This document shows positions 9,608 to 18,656 of a stretch of 43,020 nucleotides of DNA, in pieces. The stretch's first letter is position 1. Each line of letters starts with the position of its first letter. The notes beneath the pieces were generated by a model. It was not told the DNA's origin, did no database searches, and saw only the letters and a list, made by a program, of their open reading frames with translations. The position numbers were made by a program, and so were the translations under genes. Source of the stretch: Acidovorax sp. (GTDB lineage: Bacteria > Pseudomonadota > Gammaproteobacteria > Burkholderiales > Burkholderiaceae_C); the NCBI GenBank assembly GCA_024711405.1, contig JANJSZ010000178.1, positions 1 to 43,020 on the forward strand. The letters are read 5' to 3'.

Positions 9608-10584
9608 TCCTCGATCCGGGCGAATTCGACGATCTTCTTGTACTTGGCCACTTCGCTGCTCAGGAACCTGTCGATGTTCACGCCAGGTGCCGACACCGTG
9701 GAGCCGCTGGCCTCCAGCTTCTTGCGCAGTTCGGGTGCCTGCAAGGCTTCGGCCAAGGCTTTCCTGAGCTTGTCGGTCACGGGCTTGGGCAGGTTGGCCG
9801 GGGCCATGAGGGCAAACCACACGCCGATGTCCACGTTCTTGTACTGGGCCGATTCGGCCAGTGCCGGAATGTCCGGTGTGGCTGCCGAGCGTTTGGCTTC
9901 GGTGGTGCCCAAGGCAATCACCTTGCCGCTCTTGATGTGCGGCAGCCCGCTGGAGAGCACGAACACGCCGTACTCCAGGTTGTTGCCCATCAGGTCGTTG
10001 GTGAGCGGCGCCACGCCCCGGTAGGGAATGTGTGTCATGAACAGCTTGCCCTGCTCCTTGACCATCTCGCCCGCCAGGTGCAGCGAGGTGCCCACGCCCG
10101 AGCTACCGTAGCTGAACTTGCCGGGGTTCTTCGAAACCTTCTGCGTGAATTCCGCCAGGCTCTTCACCCCGGCGCCGGGGGACGCCACCAGCACCAGGGG
10201 CTGCGAGGCGATCAGGCCGATGGCGGTGAAGTCCTTGATGTCGTACTTGACCTTCTTGGTCACCAGCTTGTTGATGGCGATCTCGTTGCTCGCGCCCACC
10301 AGCAGGGTATAGCCGTCGGGTGCGGCGCTGGCCACTTTCTGCGCACCGATGGCGCCGCCGGCGCCGCCAATGTTCTCGATCACCACCGGCACGCCCAGGC
10401 GGTTGCTCAGCTCGGTGGCCACCACCCGGCCCGTCAGGTCGGTGCTGCCGCCCGGCGGATAGCCCACGACGATGGTGATGGGCTTGCTGGGGTAAGCCGT
10501 TTCCTGGGCAACTGCGGGACCGCAGGCCAGCAAGGCCAGGCCGCAGGCCAGAGCGGTGCGGCGCGAGGGTGTGGTGGAGTGCAT
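9604..10584 (-). CDS. tripartite tricarboxylate transporter substrate-binding protein (Bug/TctC family)
   Basis: A 326-residue periplasmic binding protein. It has an N-terminal signal peptide (MHSTTPSRRTALACGLALLA to AVAQ), then YPSKPITIVVGYPPGGSTD, the hallmark first strand and loop of the Bug fold, with IENIGGAGGAIGAQ and MTHIPYRGVAPLTNDLMG following. AAGGA 8 nt before the ATG at 10584 supports this start. No TctA/TctB membrane subunits are in the window. Such orphan Bug receptors are very numerous in Burkholderiales and their ligands (carboxylates, amino acids, amides) are hard to predict. It follows a LysR gene on the same strand and overlaps the deacylase gene by 4 nt. Confidence 0.92.
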   Translation of the reverse strand: MHSTTPSRRTALACGLALLACGPAVAQETAYPSKPITIVVGYPPGGSTDLTGRVVATELSNRLGVPVVIENIGGAGGAIGAQKVASAAPDGYTLLVGASNEIAINKLVTKKVKYDIKDFTAIGLIASQPLVLVASPGAGVKSLAEFTQKVSKNPGKFSYGSSGVGTSLHLAGEMVKEQGKLFMTHIPYRGVAPLTNDLMGNNLEYGVFVLSSGLPHIKSGKVIALGTTEAKRSAATPDIPALAESAQYKNVDIGVWFALMAPANLPKPVTDKLRKALAEALQAPELRKKLEASGSTVSAPGVNIDRFLSSEVAKYKKIVEFARIEE

Positions 10585-10638
10585 GGCGTGGGTCCTTGTG
10601 GTGGAATACTCCATTGTGAGAAGGTGGCTGCTGCCTGT

Positions 10639-10657
10639 TCGTGCTGAAACGGCACGA
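10639..10657. promoter_or_regulatory. inverted repeat TCGTGC-N7-GCACGA upstream of tctC
   Basis: A perfect 6-bp dyad lies in the 115-bp gap between the LysR gene and the tctC-like gene, about 55 bp before the tctC start. It could be a LysR-type operator or a weak terminator of the LysR transcript; no T-run follows. Confidence 0.3.
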
Positions 10658-10699
10658 GCTGGTGCAAATATGAGCCACCCCAACCGCCATCTGCGCAGG

Positions 10700-11593
10700 T
10701 CAGCGCAGCGTGACGGCCTGCCATACGGCCTCGGCCAGCGGTCCCAGGTGGCGCTTGGGCCGGTACAGGCGCACATCAAAATGCACTTCCATGCGCGGGC
10801 TGCCCGCAGGGGCCAGGCGTCCGATCTTGCAGTCGGCATGCACCATGGACCAGGGCAGCCATGCCACGCCCAGTCCTTTTTGCACGTATTCGTAATGGGC
10901 ATCCGCCGAGTCGCATTCCACCAGGCGCTGCAGGCGCGGGGCGTGGGGGTTGTGCGCCAGATGGTCCTCGACGAGGCGCCCCAGCGCCAGCTGGGGCGCG
11001 TAGGCGAGGTAGGGCACGGGCTGCGCCTGGGCGAAACTGTGCAAGGCCCGCCCTTCGGCCGTGGCCCGAGACACCGGCACCAGCCGGTCTGCCGCCAGCG
11101 TGACATGGGTGAACTGCCGCGCGTCCAGTGCGACGGCCAGCGCCGGGTGGTGGTAGACGAGCGAGAAATCGGCTTCACCGCGCTCCAGCAGGGCCACGGT
11201 GTCAGCGAGCGCACGCGTCAGGATGCGCAGTTCGCCATCCTGCAGCACGGGGCGCAGGTGCACCAGCCAGTCGGCCACGACGGTGCGGGCCAGGGTGCGG
11301 CCCGTGGTCAGCGTTACGGTGCGCCCGTGGCGCCCGGCCAGGCTTTGCAGCTCCTCATGCGTTTGGTCCAGGTTGCGCACCAGCTGGGCCGCGGTTTCGA
11401 GGAGGCTGGCACCCGCAGGGGTCAGCGTGACCGGGCCTCCGCCGCGCTCCACCAGGGGCGTGCCGGCCCAGGCTTCGAGGGCGCGGATGCGTCGCCCGAA
11501 CGCGGGGTGGGTGACATGGCGCAATTCGGCCGCGCGCGTGAAGCTGCGCTCCTGCGCCAGCGTGATGAAGTCGTCCAGCCATTTCAGCTGCAT
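10700..11593 (-). CDS. LysR-family transcriptional regulator
   Basis: A 297-residue LysR-type regulator. The N-terminal winged helix-turn-helix is MQLKWLDDFITLAQERSFTR followed by AAELRHVTHPAFGRRIRALE (about residues 1-60). A periplasmic-binding-like effector domain fills the rest. The frame is open 73 codons upstream, but the HTH begins at the ATG at 11593, which is clearly the start. It lies upstream of and in the same direction as tctC and the deacylase, an unusual orientation since LysR regulators are more often divergent from their targets. I infer that it controls that pair in response to the imported compound. Confidence 0.9.
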   Translation of the reverse strand: MQLKWLDDFITLAQERSFTRAAELRHVTHPAFGRRIRALEAWAGTPLVERGGGPVTLTPAGASLLETAAQLVRNLDQTHEELQSLAGRHGRTVTLTTGRTLARTVVADWLVHLRPVLQDGELRILTRALADTVALLERGEADFSLVYHHPALAVALDARQFTHVTLAADRLVPVSRATAEGRALHSFAQAQPVPYLAYAPQLALGRLVEDHLAHNPHAPRLQRLVECDSADAHYEYVQKGLGVAWLPWSMVHADCKIGRLAPAGSPRMEVHFDVRLYRPKRHLGPLAEAVWQAVTLR

Positions 11594-11726
11594 GGCCTGC
11601 GGGCTGCATGCCCGTGTGCGAAATCGGCCCTGCGGGTGGGCAACGGCGGCGGCTGCGGATGCCGAGGACAGGCAAGGCCCTGCCGGCACGCAGGCGCAGC
11701 GGGGGCCGCCAGGGGTGCCATGCAGC

Positions 11727-12551
11727 TCAGCCGGCTGCCGCCTGCAGCACGGCGCGGGTGCGCAGCGCTTCGTGGCGCGCGGCGGCGGCGAAATCGTCGC
11801 CGCCCGATGCATACAGAATGGCCCGTGACGAGTTCACGATGATGGGGCCGTCCGGGCGCAGGCCGGCGCGCACCGTGGCCACGGCATCGCCGCCCTGGGC
11901 CCCCACGCCGGGGATCAGCAGGGGCAGCGTGGGCGCAATGCTGCGCACGCGCTCGATTTCCTGGGGGTAGGTGGCGCCCACCACCAGGCCGAGCTGGCCA
12001 TTGCGGTTCCAGGGGCCTTGGGCCAGACGGGCCACATGTTCGTACAGCAGGGGCTGGCCCTCGATGCTGGCCAGGCGCTGGTTTTGCAGGTCGTCACCGC
12101 CGGGGTTGGAGGTGCGGCACAGCAGGAACGCCCCCTTGCCGTGGTAGGCCAGGTAGGGCTCGATGGAGTCAAACCCCATGAAGGGCGAGAGCGTGACGGC
12201 ATCCGCGCCATAGCGCTCGAAGGCCTCCTTGGCGTATTGCTCGGCGGTGGAGCCGATGTCGCCCCGCTTGGCATCCAGGATCACCGGCACCTGGGGCGCG
12301 TTGCAGCGCATGTGCTGCATGAGGCGCTCGAGCTGGTCTTCGGCGCCGTGGGCTGCAAAGTAGGCAATCTGGGGCTTGAAGGCGCAGGCCACATCCGCCG
12401 TGCTGTCCACAATCGCGGCACAAAAATCGTAGATCTTGTGCGGGTCGCCGCGCATGCCGGCGGGAAACCGGGTGGGTTCAGGATCCAGTCCCACGCAGAG
12501 CATCGAGTTGTTCTGGGTGGCGGCATTGCGCAGCATGTCGAGGAAGGTCAT
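11727..12551 (-). CDS. pyrF: orotidine 5'-phosphate decarboxylase (type 2)
   Basis: PyrF converts OMP to UMP, the last step of de novo pyrimidine synthesis. The 274-residue length and [14 protein letters not shown] start fit the long (type 2) subfamily found in proteobacteria and mycobacteria. The catalytic motif is [18 protein letters not shown] (Asp93, Lys95), followed by [18 protein letters not shown] and the phosphate-binding segment [12 protein letters not shown]. The start at 12551 directly begins the TIM-barrel sequence. It is downstream of pgk on the same strand with an 81-bp gap. Confidence 0.96.
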   Translation of the reverse strand: MTFLDMLRNAATQNNSMLCVGLDPEPTRFPAGMRGDPHKIYDFCAAIVDSTADVACAFKPQIAYFAAHGAEDQLERLMQHMRCNAPQVPVILDAKRGDIGSTAEQYAKEAFERYGADAVTLSPFMGFDSIEPYLAYHGKGAFLLCRTSNPGGDDLQNQRLASIEGQPLLYEHVARLAQGPWNRNGQLGLVVGATYPQEIERVRSIAPTLPLLIPGVGAQGGDAVATVRAGLRPDGPIIVNSSRAILYASGGDDFAAAARHEALRTRAVLQAAAG

Positions 12552-12632
12552 GGGCGCAATTTTAGGCGGGCCAGGCAGGGTGAAGGTGCGCAGAAAAAAG
12601 GCCGTCGCAACGGCCCTGGTTCAGTGCGTCCC

Positions 12633-13832
12633 TCAGGACTGCGCAGCGGCCCGTTTTTCGAGGATCTCGAACGCCGGCAAGGTCTTGCCTTCGAGCACTT
12701 CGAGGAAGGCGCCACCGCCGGTGGAGATGTAGCCCACCTGCTGCTCGATGCCGTATTTGGCGATGGCCGCCAGGGTGTCGCCGCCGCCTGCGATGCTGAA
12801 GGCGGGCGATTGCGCAATCGCCTGGGCGATCTCGCGCGTGCCGTTTTCAAAGGCCGGGAACTCGAACACGCCGACGGGGCCGTTCCAGACGATGGTGCCG
12901 GCCGATTTGAGCTGGGCGGCCAGCCGCGCGGCGGTCTGGGGGCCGATGTCCAGGATCAGGTCGTCGTCGGCCACATCGGTGGCGGCCTTGATGGTGGCGG
13001 GGGCGTCGGCGGCGAAGGTCTTGGCGGTGACCACATCGGTGGGAATCGGCACCTCGGCGCCGCGGGCCTTCATGGCGGCCATCACCGACCGGGCGGCGTC
13101 CAGCAGGTCGGGCTCGGCCAGGCTCTTGCCGATGGGCAGGCCGGCGGCCAGCATGAAGGTGTTGGCAATGCCGCCGCCCACGATCAGCTGGTCCACCTTG
13201 TCGGCCAGGCTTTGCAGGATGGTGAGCTTGGTGGACACCTTGGAGCCGGCCACGATGGCCGCCAGGGGGCGCTGGGGCTGGGCCAGGGCCTTGGTCAGGG
13301 CGTCGATTTCGGCCGACAGCAGCGGACCGGCGCACGCCACAGGGGCGTACTGGGCGATGCCATAGGTGGTGCCCTCGGCGCGGTGGGCTGTGCCAAAGGC
13401 GTCGTTCACGAAGATGTCGCACAGGGCGGCCAGCTTGCGGGCCAGTTCTTCCTTGTTTTTCTTTTCGCCGACATTGACGCGGCAGTTTTCCAGCAGCACC
13501 ACCTGCCCCGGGGCCACGGTGACGCCGTCCACCCAGTTGGCGAGCAGCGGCACGTCGCGGCCCAGCAGCTCGGACAGGCGCCGGGCCACGGGGGCCAGCG
13601 AGTCTTCGGGTTGGAACGCGCCTTCGGTGGGGCGGCCCAGGTGGCTGGTCACCATCACGGCGGCACCCGCGTCCAGGGCCATGCGGATGCAAGGAATCGA
13701 GGCGCGGATGCGGGTGTCTTCGGTGATGTGGCCGGCGGCGTCCAGCGGCACGTTCAGGTCCGCACGGATGAAGACGCGCTGACCACGGACTTGGTTCTGG
13801 GCGCACAGGTCGGAAAAACGCAGGATGTTCAT
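12633..13832 (-). CDS. pgk: phosphoglycerate kinase
   Basis: Pgk transfers phosphate from 1,3-bisphosphoglycerate to ADP in glycolysis and runs in reverse in gluconeogenesis. The 399-residue product has the family landmarks [62 protein letters not shown] and the nucleotide-binding GGGDTLAAI with [17 protein letters not shown] near the C-terminus. A TTG two codons upstream (13838) could be read as a start, but the ATG at 13832 matches homologues (MNILRFSDL). It lies about 95 bp downstream of azlD. Confidence 0.97.
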   Translation of the reverse strand: MNILRFSDLCAQNQVRGQRVFIRADLNVPLDAAGHITEDTRIRASIPCIRMALDAGAAVMVTSHLGRPTEGAFQPEDSLAPVARRLSELLGRDVPLLANWVDGVTVAPGQVVLLENCRVNVGEKKNKEELARKLAALCDIFVNDAFGTAHRAEGTTYGIAQYAPVACAGPLLSAEIDALTKALAQPQRPLAAIVAGSKVSTKLTILQSLADKVDQLIVGGGIANTFMLAAGLPIGKSLAEPDLLDAARSVMAAMKARGAEVPIPTDVVTAKTFAADAPATIKAATDVADDDLILDIGPQTAARLAAQLKSAGTIVWNGPVGVFEFPAFENGTREIAQAIAQSPAFSIAGGGDTLAAIAKYGIEQQVGYISTGGGAFLEVLEGKTLPAFEILEKRAAAQS

Positions 13833-13927
13833 GGGCAAGTAGCTCGCGAAGGGGGCACGTGTAACGGGGCTGTCATTTTAGGCGCCCGGCCCCTGCCCCG
13901 TTCCGCCCTGCTGCGGGGCCTGCCGGC

Positions 13928-14263
13928 TTACCAGCCCCAGCCGATGTGCAGCGGCAGATACACCAGCATCCCCACCACGATGGTGCCCAGGATGCCGCGG
14001 CGCCAGAAATAGTAGGCCACGGCGCCCAGCACGGCGGGCAGGCGCGCGTCTTGCAGCGTGGCGATGAGCTCGCCGTGCGACATGAATATCTCGGGCGCAA
14101 TGACGGCCGTGAGCGCCGCCAGCGGCGCATATTTGAGCCCGCGCTTGAGCCAGTCGGGCAGGGGCAGCTCGCGCTCGGGGATCATGAAGAACGAGCGCGT
14201 CAGCACGGTGAGCAAGGCCAGCCCGATCACCGCGACAAAGGCTTCCAGTCCATCCCCGTTCAT
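13928..14263 (-). CDS. azlD: AzlD-family branched-chain amino acid exporter, small subunit
   Basis: A 111-residue membrane protein with about four hydrophobic segments, the smaller partner of AzlC in branched-chain amino acid export (E. coli YgaH/YgaZ). TVLTRSFFMIPERELPLPDW followed by LKRGLKYAPLAALTAVIAPE is typical of the family. Its ATG overlaps the azlC TGA as ATGA, showing translational coupling. Larger overlapping frames here are shadows. Confidence 0.92.
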   Translation of the reverse strand: MNGDGLEAFVAVIGLALLTVLTRSFFMIPERELPLPDWLKRGLKYAPLAALTAVIAPEIFMSHGELIATLQDARLPAVLGAVAYYFWRRGILGTIVVGMLVYLPLHIGWGW

Positions 14264-15081
14264 GGATGCTGCTCCTCGCGCAGTGCCACGGCGTCGCCCG
14301 CTTCGACCTGTTCGAGCCCATCGGCGGTGATCCGGCTGTCGGCCGGCACCAGCAGCACCTCGGGCTTGTGGCGGCGCCGGTCCACGGCCTCGATCAGCAG
14401 CCCCACGGTGACTGCAGCGGCAATGGCCACCAGGATGTTGAGCTTGAGCGGCAGCGCAAACGCGGCAATGGCGGCGGTGGCGGCCACCCCCGTGGCCAGC
14501 CAGGTGGCGCGGTCGAACAGCAGCGACAGCAGCACCCCCAGCAGCGCCAGCACACCGGCAAACCCGAGGCCCCAGGACAGTGGCACGGCGTTGGCCAGCA
14601 GGATGCCGGCAATCGACGGCACCTGCCAGGCCAGCCAGTTGGTGACGGCGGCACCCCAGAAATAGGGCAGCTGGTCGGGCGCAGGCTGCGGTGCCGGAAA
14701 GCGCTTCATGAAGGCCACGAAGATCACGTCGCCGCTGAAGTAGCCAATGGTCACGCGCCAGCGCCGCGGCAGGTGCGCAAAGTAGCTGCGCCACAGGCTG
14801 CTGAAGATCACGAAGCGCAGGTTCACGCACGACGCGGTGAGCCAGACCACCCACAGCGGCGCCCCGGTGGCCAGCAGCGGAATCACGGCCAGCTGGGCGC
14901 TGCCGGCATACACCAGCAGTGACATGAAAATCGCCATGGACGCCGACATGCCGCTTTTGACCATGGCCACGCCCGTCACCATGGCCCAGGCGGCCAGACC
15001 CAGCGAGGTGCCGGCCATGTCGGTGATGGCCAGGCGAAACGCCGGGTGGCGCAGGGTCTGGCGGACCGGCGTGATACTCAT
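14260..15081 (-). CDS. azlC: AzlC-family branched-chain amino acid exporter, large subunit
   Basis: A 273-residue integral membrane protein with the AzlC core: [34 protein letters not shown] and [15 protein letters not shown]. With AzlD it exports branched-chain amino acids (YgaZH family). The C-terminal roughly 40 residues are a hydrophilic tail ([16 protein letters not shown] to REEQHP) longer than in E. coli YgaZ. The start overlaps the fmt stop codon by 4 nt (ATGA). Confidence 0.93.
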   Translation of the reverse strand: MSITPVRQTLRHPAFRLAITDMAGTSLGLAAWAMVTGVAMVKSGMSASMAIFMSLLVYAGSAQLAVIPLLATGAPLWVVWLTASCVNLRFVIFSSLWRSYFAHLPRRWRVTIGYFSGDVIFVAFMKRFPAPQPAPDQLPYFWGAAVTNWLAWQVPSIAGILLANAVPLSWGLGFAGVLALLGVLLSLLFDRATWLATGVAATAAIAAFALPLKLNILVAIAAAVTVGLLIEAVDRRRHKPEVLLVPADSRITADGLEQVEAGDAVALREEQHP

Positions 15082-16157
15082 GGGCCCGTGGGCGTGATCG
15101 CTGGCGCGGGAGGCTCGGCCCCCAGCACCATGCCGGGTTGCAGCGGGAAGCCGCGCAGGAACTCGGAGGCGGGCAAGCGCTTGCCGCCGGACCGCTGCAG
15201 GCTGGTCAGGCGCAGGGCGCCTTCGCCGCAGGCCACCAGCACCCCTGTGTTGTCTGCGGACAAGATCTGGCCGTAGCGCTTGTCCGGTGTGCCCTGATGG
15301 CTATGGAGTTCATAGTCCCAGAGTTTGATGGTCTCGGTGCCCAGCGTGGTGCTTGCACCGGGAAAAGGGTTGAAGGCCCGGATCTGCCGGCCGATCACCT
15401 CGGCTGGCAGCGACCAGTCCACCGTGCTCTCGGATTTTTCGATCTTGTGGGCATAGGTCACGCCCTGCGCCGGCTGCGCCACCGGCTGCAGGCCGCCGCA
15501 GGCCGCCAGCTCCAGGGCCTCCACGATCAGCCGGCCGCCCATGTGGGCCAGCCGGTCGTGCAGCGAGGCCGTGGTGTCGCGGGGGGTGATGGCCAGTTGT
15601 TCGGTCAGCAGCATGGCGCCCGTGTCCAGGCCGGCATCCATCTGCATGATGGTGACGCCCGTCTCGGCATCGCCCGCTTGAATGGCGCGGTGGATGGGGG
15701 CGGCGCCGCGCCAGCGCGGCAGCAGGCTGGCGTGGATGTTCAGGCAACCCAGACCCCTGGCCCCCACGCTCCCCGCTGCGCGTGGTTCGCTGCCCCCCGA
15801 GGGGGCCTTCGCGCCTTCGGGCGGCCGGGCGGCGCTCATGGCATCCAGCACCCACTGCGGCAGGATCAGGCCGTAGGCGGCCACCACCATCGCATCGGCC
15901 TGGGCGGCCCGCAAGGCGTCGCGTGCGGCCGCGGCGTCTTCTGGAAATTTGCCATCCAGGCGCAGGCTGCGGGGCTGGGCCACCGCAATGCCATGCTCCA
16001 GTGCGCATTGCTTGACGGGCGAGGCCTGCAGTTTCATGCCCCGGCCCGCGGGGCGGTCGGGCTGGGTGAGGACGAGAGGGACGGTGAATCCGGCGTCCAG
16101 CAGGCGCTGCAAGGCAATACGGGCGAATTCGGGGGTTCCGGCAAAGATGATGTTCAT
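15078..16157 (-). CDS. fmt: methionyl-tRNA formyltransferase
   Basis: Fmt formylates initiator Met-tRNA. The 359-residue product starts [20 protein letters not shown] and has the formyltransferase core [35 protein letters not shown] (with the catalytic Asn and His), and a C-terminal OB-like domain that binds the tRNA. It is about 45 residues longer than E. coli Fmt. Most of the excess is one low-complexity insertion at about residues 108-136, directly before the GCLNIH active-site strand, which looks like an in-frame intergenic repeat (listed separately). It lies 23 bp after the lipoprotein gene and overlaps azlC by 4 nt. Confidence 0.95.
   Translation of the reverse strand: MNIIFAGTPEFARIALQRLLDAGFTVPLVLTQPDRPAGRGMKLQASPVKQCALEHGIAVAQPRSLRLDGKFPEDAAAARDALRAAQADAMVVAAYGLILPQWVLDAMSAARPPEGAKAPSGGSEPRAAGSVGARGLGCLNIHASLLPRWRGAAPIHRAIQAGDAETGVTIMQMDAGLDTGAMLLTEQLAITPRDTTASLHDRLAHMGGRLIVEALELAACGGLQPVAQPAQGVTYAHKIEKSESTVDWSLPAEVIGRQIRAFNPFPGASTTLGTETIKLWDYELHSHQGTPDKRYGQILSADNTGVLVACGEGALRLTSLQRSGGKRLPASEFLRGFPLQPGMVLGAEPPAPAITPTGP
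15750..15836 (-). repeat. GC-rich repeat-like insertion inside fmt
   Basis: This 87-bp segment encodes about 29 residues (start [15 protein letters not shown]) that interrupt the otherwise well-conserved Fmt active-site region between LDAM and GCLNIH. The DNA contains CCCCCCGAGGGGGCC and CTTCGCGCCTTCGGGCGGC, motifs that I associate with intergenic repeats of Comamonadaceae. The length is a multiple of 3, so the reading frame is kept. No second copy of this type is in the window. Confidence 0.6.
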
Positions 16158-16180
16158 GAAGGAATGTCGGGCGACCGCTC

Positions 16181-16687
16181 TCAGGGGTTCCGGTCGTCGC
16201 CCACGGGTTGGTCGTCGGTGAAGAGCAACTGGCGTACCGTGCCCGCGCGGTCGATGTGGATGTGCGCCATGCGCGGTTCGTAGTCGTCCATGAACCGGTA
16301 GGTCCAGACATCGCCATCAAAGCGGGCCACCCGCTCGACCAGCATCGGCGGGCCGAAACTGCGCTCGACGTCGGCCACGGTCCATGCGTTGAGCGCAATG
16401 CCCGAGAAGCGGGCGAAGGTGAGGGTCTGCTCGACGCGCTGCAGGCGTCCGGCGGCATCGAAGTCCAGGTGGAACACCTGGCGGCCCGCTGGCAGAGTGG
16501 AATAAAGCAGGCGCTCTGCCCCGCCCTCCAGGGCGGTCGCACTGGAGGGCGGGCCCAGCCGCGACAGCACTTCGGCGCGGCTGGCTCCGGGCTTTTCCCG
16601 GTCCGGCGAGGCACAGGCTGACAGCAGCCCCACCAGAACCAGCGCACCGGCGCCGATGCCAAGGCGGCGCAGTGCGTTGGTGCTCAC
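16181..16687 (-). CDS. putative lipoprotein (SmpA/OmlA-like), between def and fmt
   Basis: A 168-residue protein with a lipoprotein signal: [20 protein letters not shown], then the lipobox LLSAC with the lipidated Cys near residue 25. The mature part ([20 protein letters not shown] and [18 protein letters not shown]) has the xxVxxxLGxP pattern of small BamE/SmpA-OmlA-fold outer-membrane lipoproteins, seen twice (again at [20 protein letters not shown]). The function is not known from sequence. Its ATG overlaps the def stop by 4 nt, so it is translated with def and fmt. Confidence 0.8.
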   Translation of the reverse strand: MSTNALRRLGIGAGALVLVGLLSACASPDREKPGASRAEVLSRLGPPSSATALEGGAERLLYSTLPAGRQVFHLDFDAAGRLQRVEQTLTFARFSGIALNAWTVADVERSFGPPMLVERVARFDGDVWTYRFMDDYEPRMAHIHIDRAGTVRQLLFTDDQPVGDDRNP

Positions 16688-17193
16688 TCGCGTGCTTCTC
16701 TTTGCTGCTTGAGCATCTTTGTCTTGATGCGGTTGCGTTTGAGGGGCGAGAGGTATTCCACAAACACCTTGCCCATGAGGTGGTCCATCTCATGCTGCAT
16801 GCAAACGGCCAGCAGGCCTTCGGCTTCGAGGGTGCGCGATTGCCCCTGCGCATCCAGCGCCCGCACATGCACGGCCGCCGAGCGTTCCACGCCGTCGTAG
16901 ATGCCTGGCACCGAAAGGCAGCCCTCGTCGCCCACATGCTTTTCCGGGCTGGCCCAGACGATCTCTGGATTGATCAGCACCAGCGGTTCGTTGCGCTCCT
17001 CGGAGACATCGATGACCACGATGCGCTCGTGCACGTCGATCTGCGTGGCGGCCAGGCCGATGCCGTGGGCGTCGTACATGGTGGCGAGCATGTCCGCAAC
17101 CAGCGCCTGGACACGGTCGTCCACTGCCTGGACCGGCTGAGCGACCTTGTGCAGACGGGGATCCGGATAACAGAGAATGGGAAGAATTGCCAT
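16684..17193 (-). CDS. def: peptide deformylase
   Basis: Def removes the N-formyl group from new proteins and so is the functional partner of fmt downstream. All three metal-site motifs are present in the 169-residue product: GIGLAATQ (residues 44-51), EGCLSVP (Cys92) and QHEMDH (His134, Glu135, His138), which together bind Fe2+/Zn2+. The C-terminal helix ends [13 protein letters not shown]. It is first in the run def–lipoprotein–fmt–azlC–azlD and is divergent from the LysM gene across a 200-bp gap that must hold both promoters. Confidence 0.97.
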   Translation of the reverse strand: MAILPILCYPDPRLHKVAQPVQAVDDRVQALVADMLATMYDAHGIGLAATQIDVHERIVVIDVSEERNEPLVLINPEIVWASPEKHVGDEGCLSVPGIYDGVERSAAVHVRALDAQGQSRTLEAEGLLAVCMQHEMDHLMGKVFVEYLSPLKRNRIKTKMLKQQREARE

Positions 17194-17393
17194 GAATGAA
17201 GGTGAAAGCTGTCGCTATTTTCGCCACTTTTGCCCCGCGCTGCAGCCGCCTGGTGCATTATTCGTTGCCCAATCAAGGGCTTGAGCAGAAAATCCCAGAC
17301 GGTTTGTAACGTATCTGCCCGGCGGCTTGCATCGGGCAATCGATCGCGGCGCCAGTGAGGGGGCGTTTCACAATGCATCAAAAAAGGAACAAC

Positions 17394-18596
17394 ATGACGG
17401 CATTCACCAGCGTGCGGCGAACCGCCCTGGGTGCGTTGACAGTAATTGCCGGCGCTTTGGTTGCCGCGCCGGTTCAAGCGCAGAACTATCCTGTTTCGAG
17501 CGGCCAGCGTGCCACGGCACAACAGGTGGCCGAACGTGGCGTTCCTCTTTCCGAACTGGCTCCCGGGGCTCCTGACACCTATGCGGTGAAACGCGGGGAC
17601 ACGCTCTGGGGCATTTCGGGGATGTACCTCCAGCGCCCATGGCGCTGGCCCGAGCTGTGGGGCATGAACCTCCAGGCCCTGCCCAATCCCCATCTGATCT
17701 TTCCGGGCCAGACGCTCTATCTCGAAAAGAACGGCGGTTATGCGCGCCTGCGCACCAGCGCCCGCGGCGCGCCTGACACGGTGCGGGTGTCACCCCGCAC
17801 GCGCAGCGACAGCCTGGCCGATACCGCCCTGCCCACGCTCAAGCCGCACCTCATCGAGCCTTTCCTGGTGGAGCCGCTGGTGGTGGACGCCGAGGTGCTC
17901 CAACGTGCGCCGCGCATCGTGGCCACCGTGGACGAGCGCGTGCTGATGGCCGACGGCGACCGTGCCTATGCCCGGGGCGATGAATCCAGCCCCCTGCGGA
18001 TGGAAGCCGGTGCATCACGCCACTACCGGGTGTTCCGGGATGCCATTGCCCTCAAGGACCCTTTGACGGGTGAAATCCTGGGTTACGAAGCGCAATATGT
18101 CGGCAAGGCAGAGCTGGTGCGTGGCGAGTCGGTGGAAGAATCGGCCAATGGCAAGGGCGGCATTGCGTATGACTACGTGCCCGCCACCGTGGAGCTGTCT
18201 GCGACCAAGGAAGAGGTTCGTGCGGGAGACCGGCTGCTGCCAGCGCCAGCACGCGCTTTCGTCAGCTATACGCCACGCGCACCCCAGATGGAGGTCGATG
18301 CGCGGGTGGTCTCGATTTATGGCGGCAACTCGGTGACCTACGCCGCACAGAACCAGGTCATTGCCATCAACCGGGGCACGAAGGACGGCATGGAAGCCGG
18401 CCAGGTGCTTCACATCATGACCAAGGGCGATCGCCTCAAGGACACCACCGATGCCGCGAAGACGGTGATCAAGCTGCCTAGCGAGCGCAATGGCCATGTG
18501 ATGGTGTTTCGCACCTTTGACCGGGTTTCCTACGCGTTGATTCTGGAAATCCGCACCGGCGTGCGGGTGGGTGACCGTCTGGTCAATCCCGAATAA
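17394..18596 (+). CDS. LysM peptidoglycan-binding domain protein, exported
   Basis: A 400-residue exported protein. The signal peptide is MTAFTSVRRTALGALTVIAG to VQA (cleavage near residue 29). One LysM domain at about residues 61-110 reads YAVKRGDTLWGISGMYLQ to HLIFPGQTLYL and should bind peptidoglycan. The remaining 290 residues are conserved in betaproteobacteria but have no activity I can name. ATGs at 17373 and a GTG at 17355 are possible, but AAGGA 6 nt before 17394 and the signal peptide favour this start. It sits between def (divergent) and dprA (same strand, 60-bp gap), a usual neighbourhood in this group. Confidence 0.9.
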   Translation: MTAFTSVRRTALGALTVIAGALVAAPVQAQNYPVSSGQRATAQQVAERGVPLSELAPGAPDTYAVKRGDTLWGISGMYLQRPWRWPELWGMNLQALPNPHLIFPGQTLYLEKNGGYARLRTSARGAPDTVRVSPRTRSDSLADTALPTLKPHLIEPFLVEPLVVDAEVLQRAPRIVATVDERVLMADGDRAYARGDESSPLRMEAGASRHYRVFRDAIALKDPLTGEILGYEAQYVGKAELVRGESVEESANGKGGIAYDYVPATVELSATKEEVRAGDRLLPAPARAFVSYTPRAPQMEVDARVVSIYGGNSVTYAAQNQVIAINRGTKDGMEAGQVLHIMTKGDRLKDTTDAAKTVIKLPSERNGHVMVFRTFDRVSYALILEIRTGVRVGDRLVNPE

Positions 18597-18656
18597 GGAG
18601 GGCGTCGGTGGCCATGCCGCGGCCTTGGTGTCCAGCGTGTCTCCCCTGTCCTGACC

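Noticed and set aside
12018-14012. 664-residue plus-strand frame opposite pyrF and pgk
   Set aside because: Gly/His-rich antisense shadow; pyrF and pgk motifs on the other strand are unambiguous.
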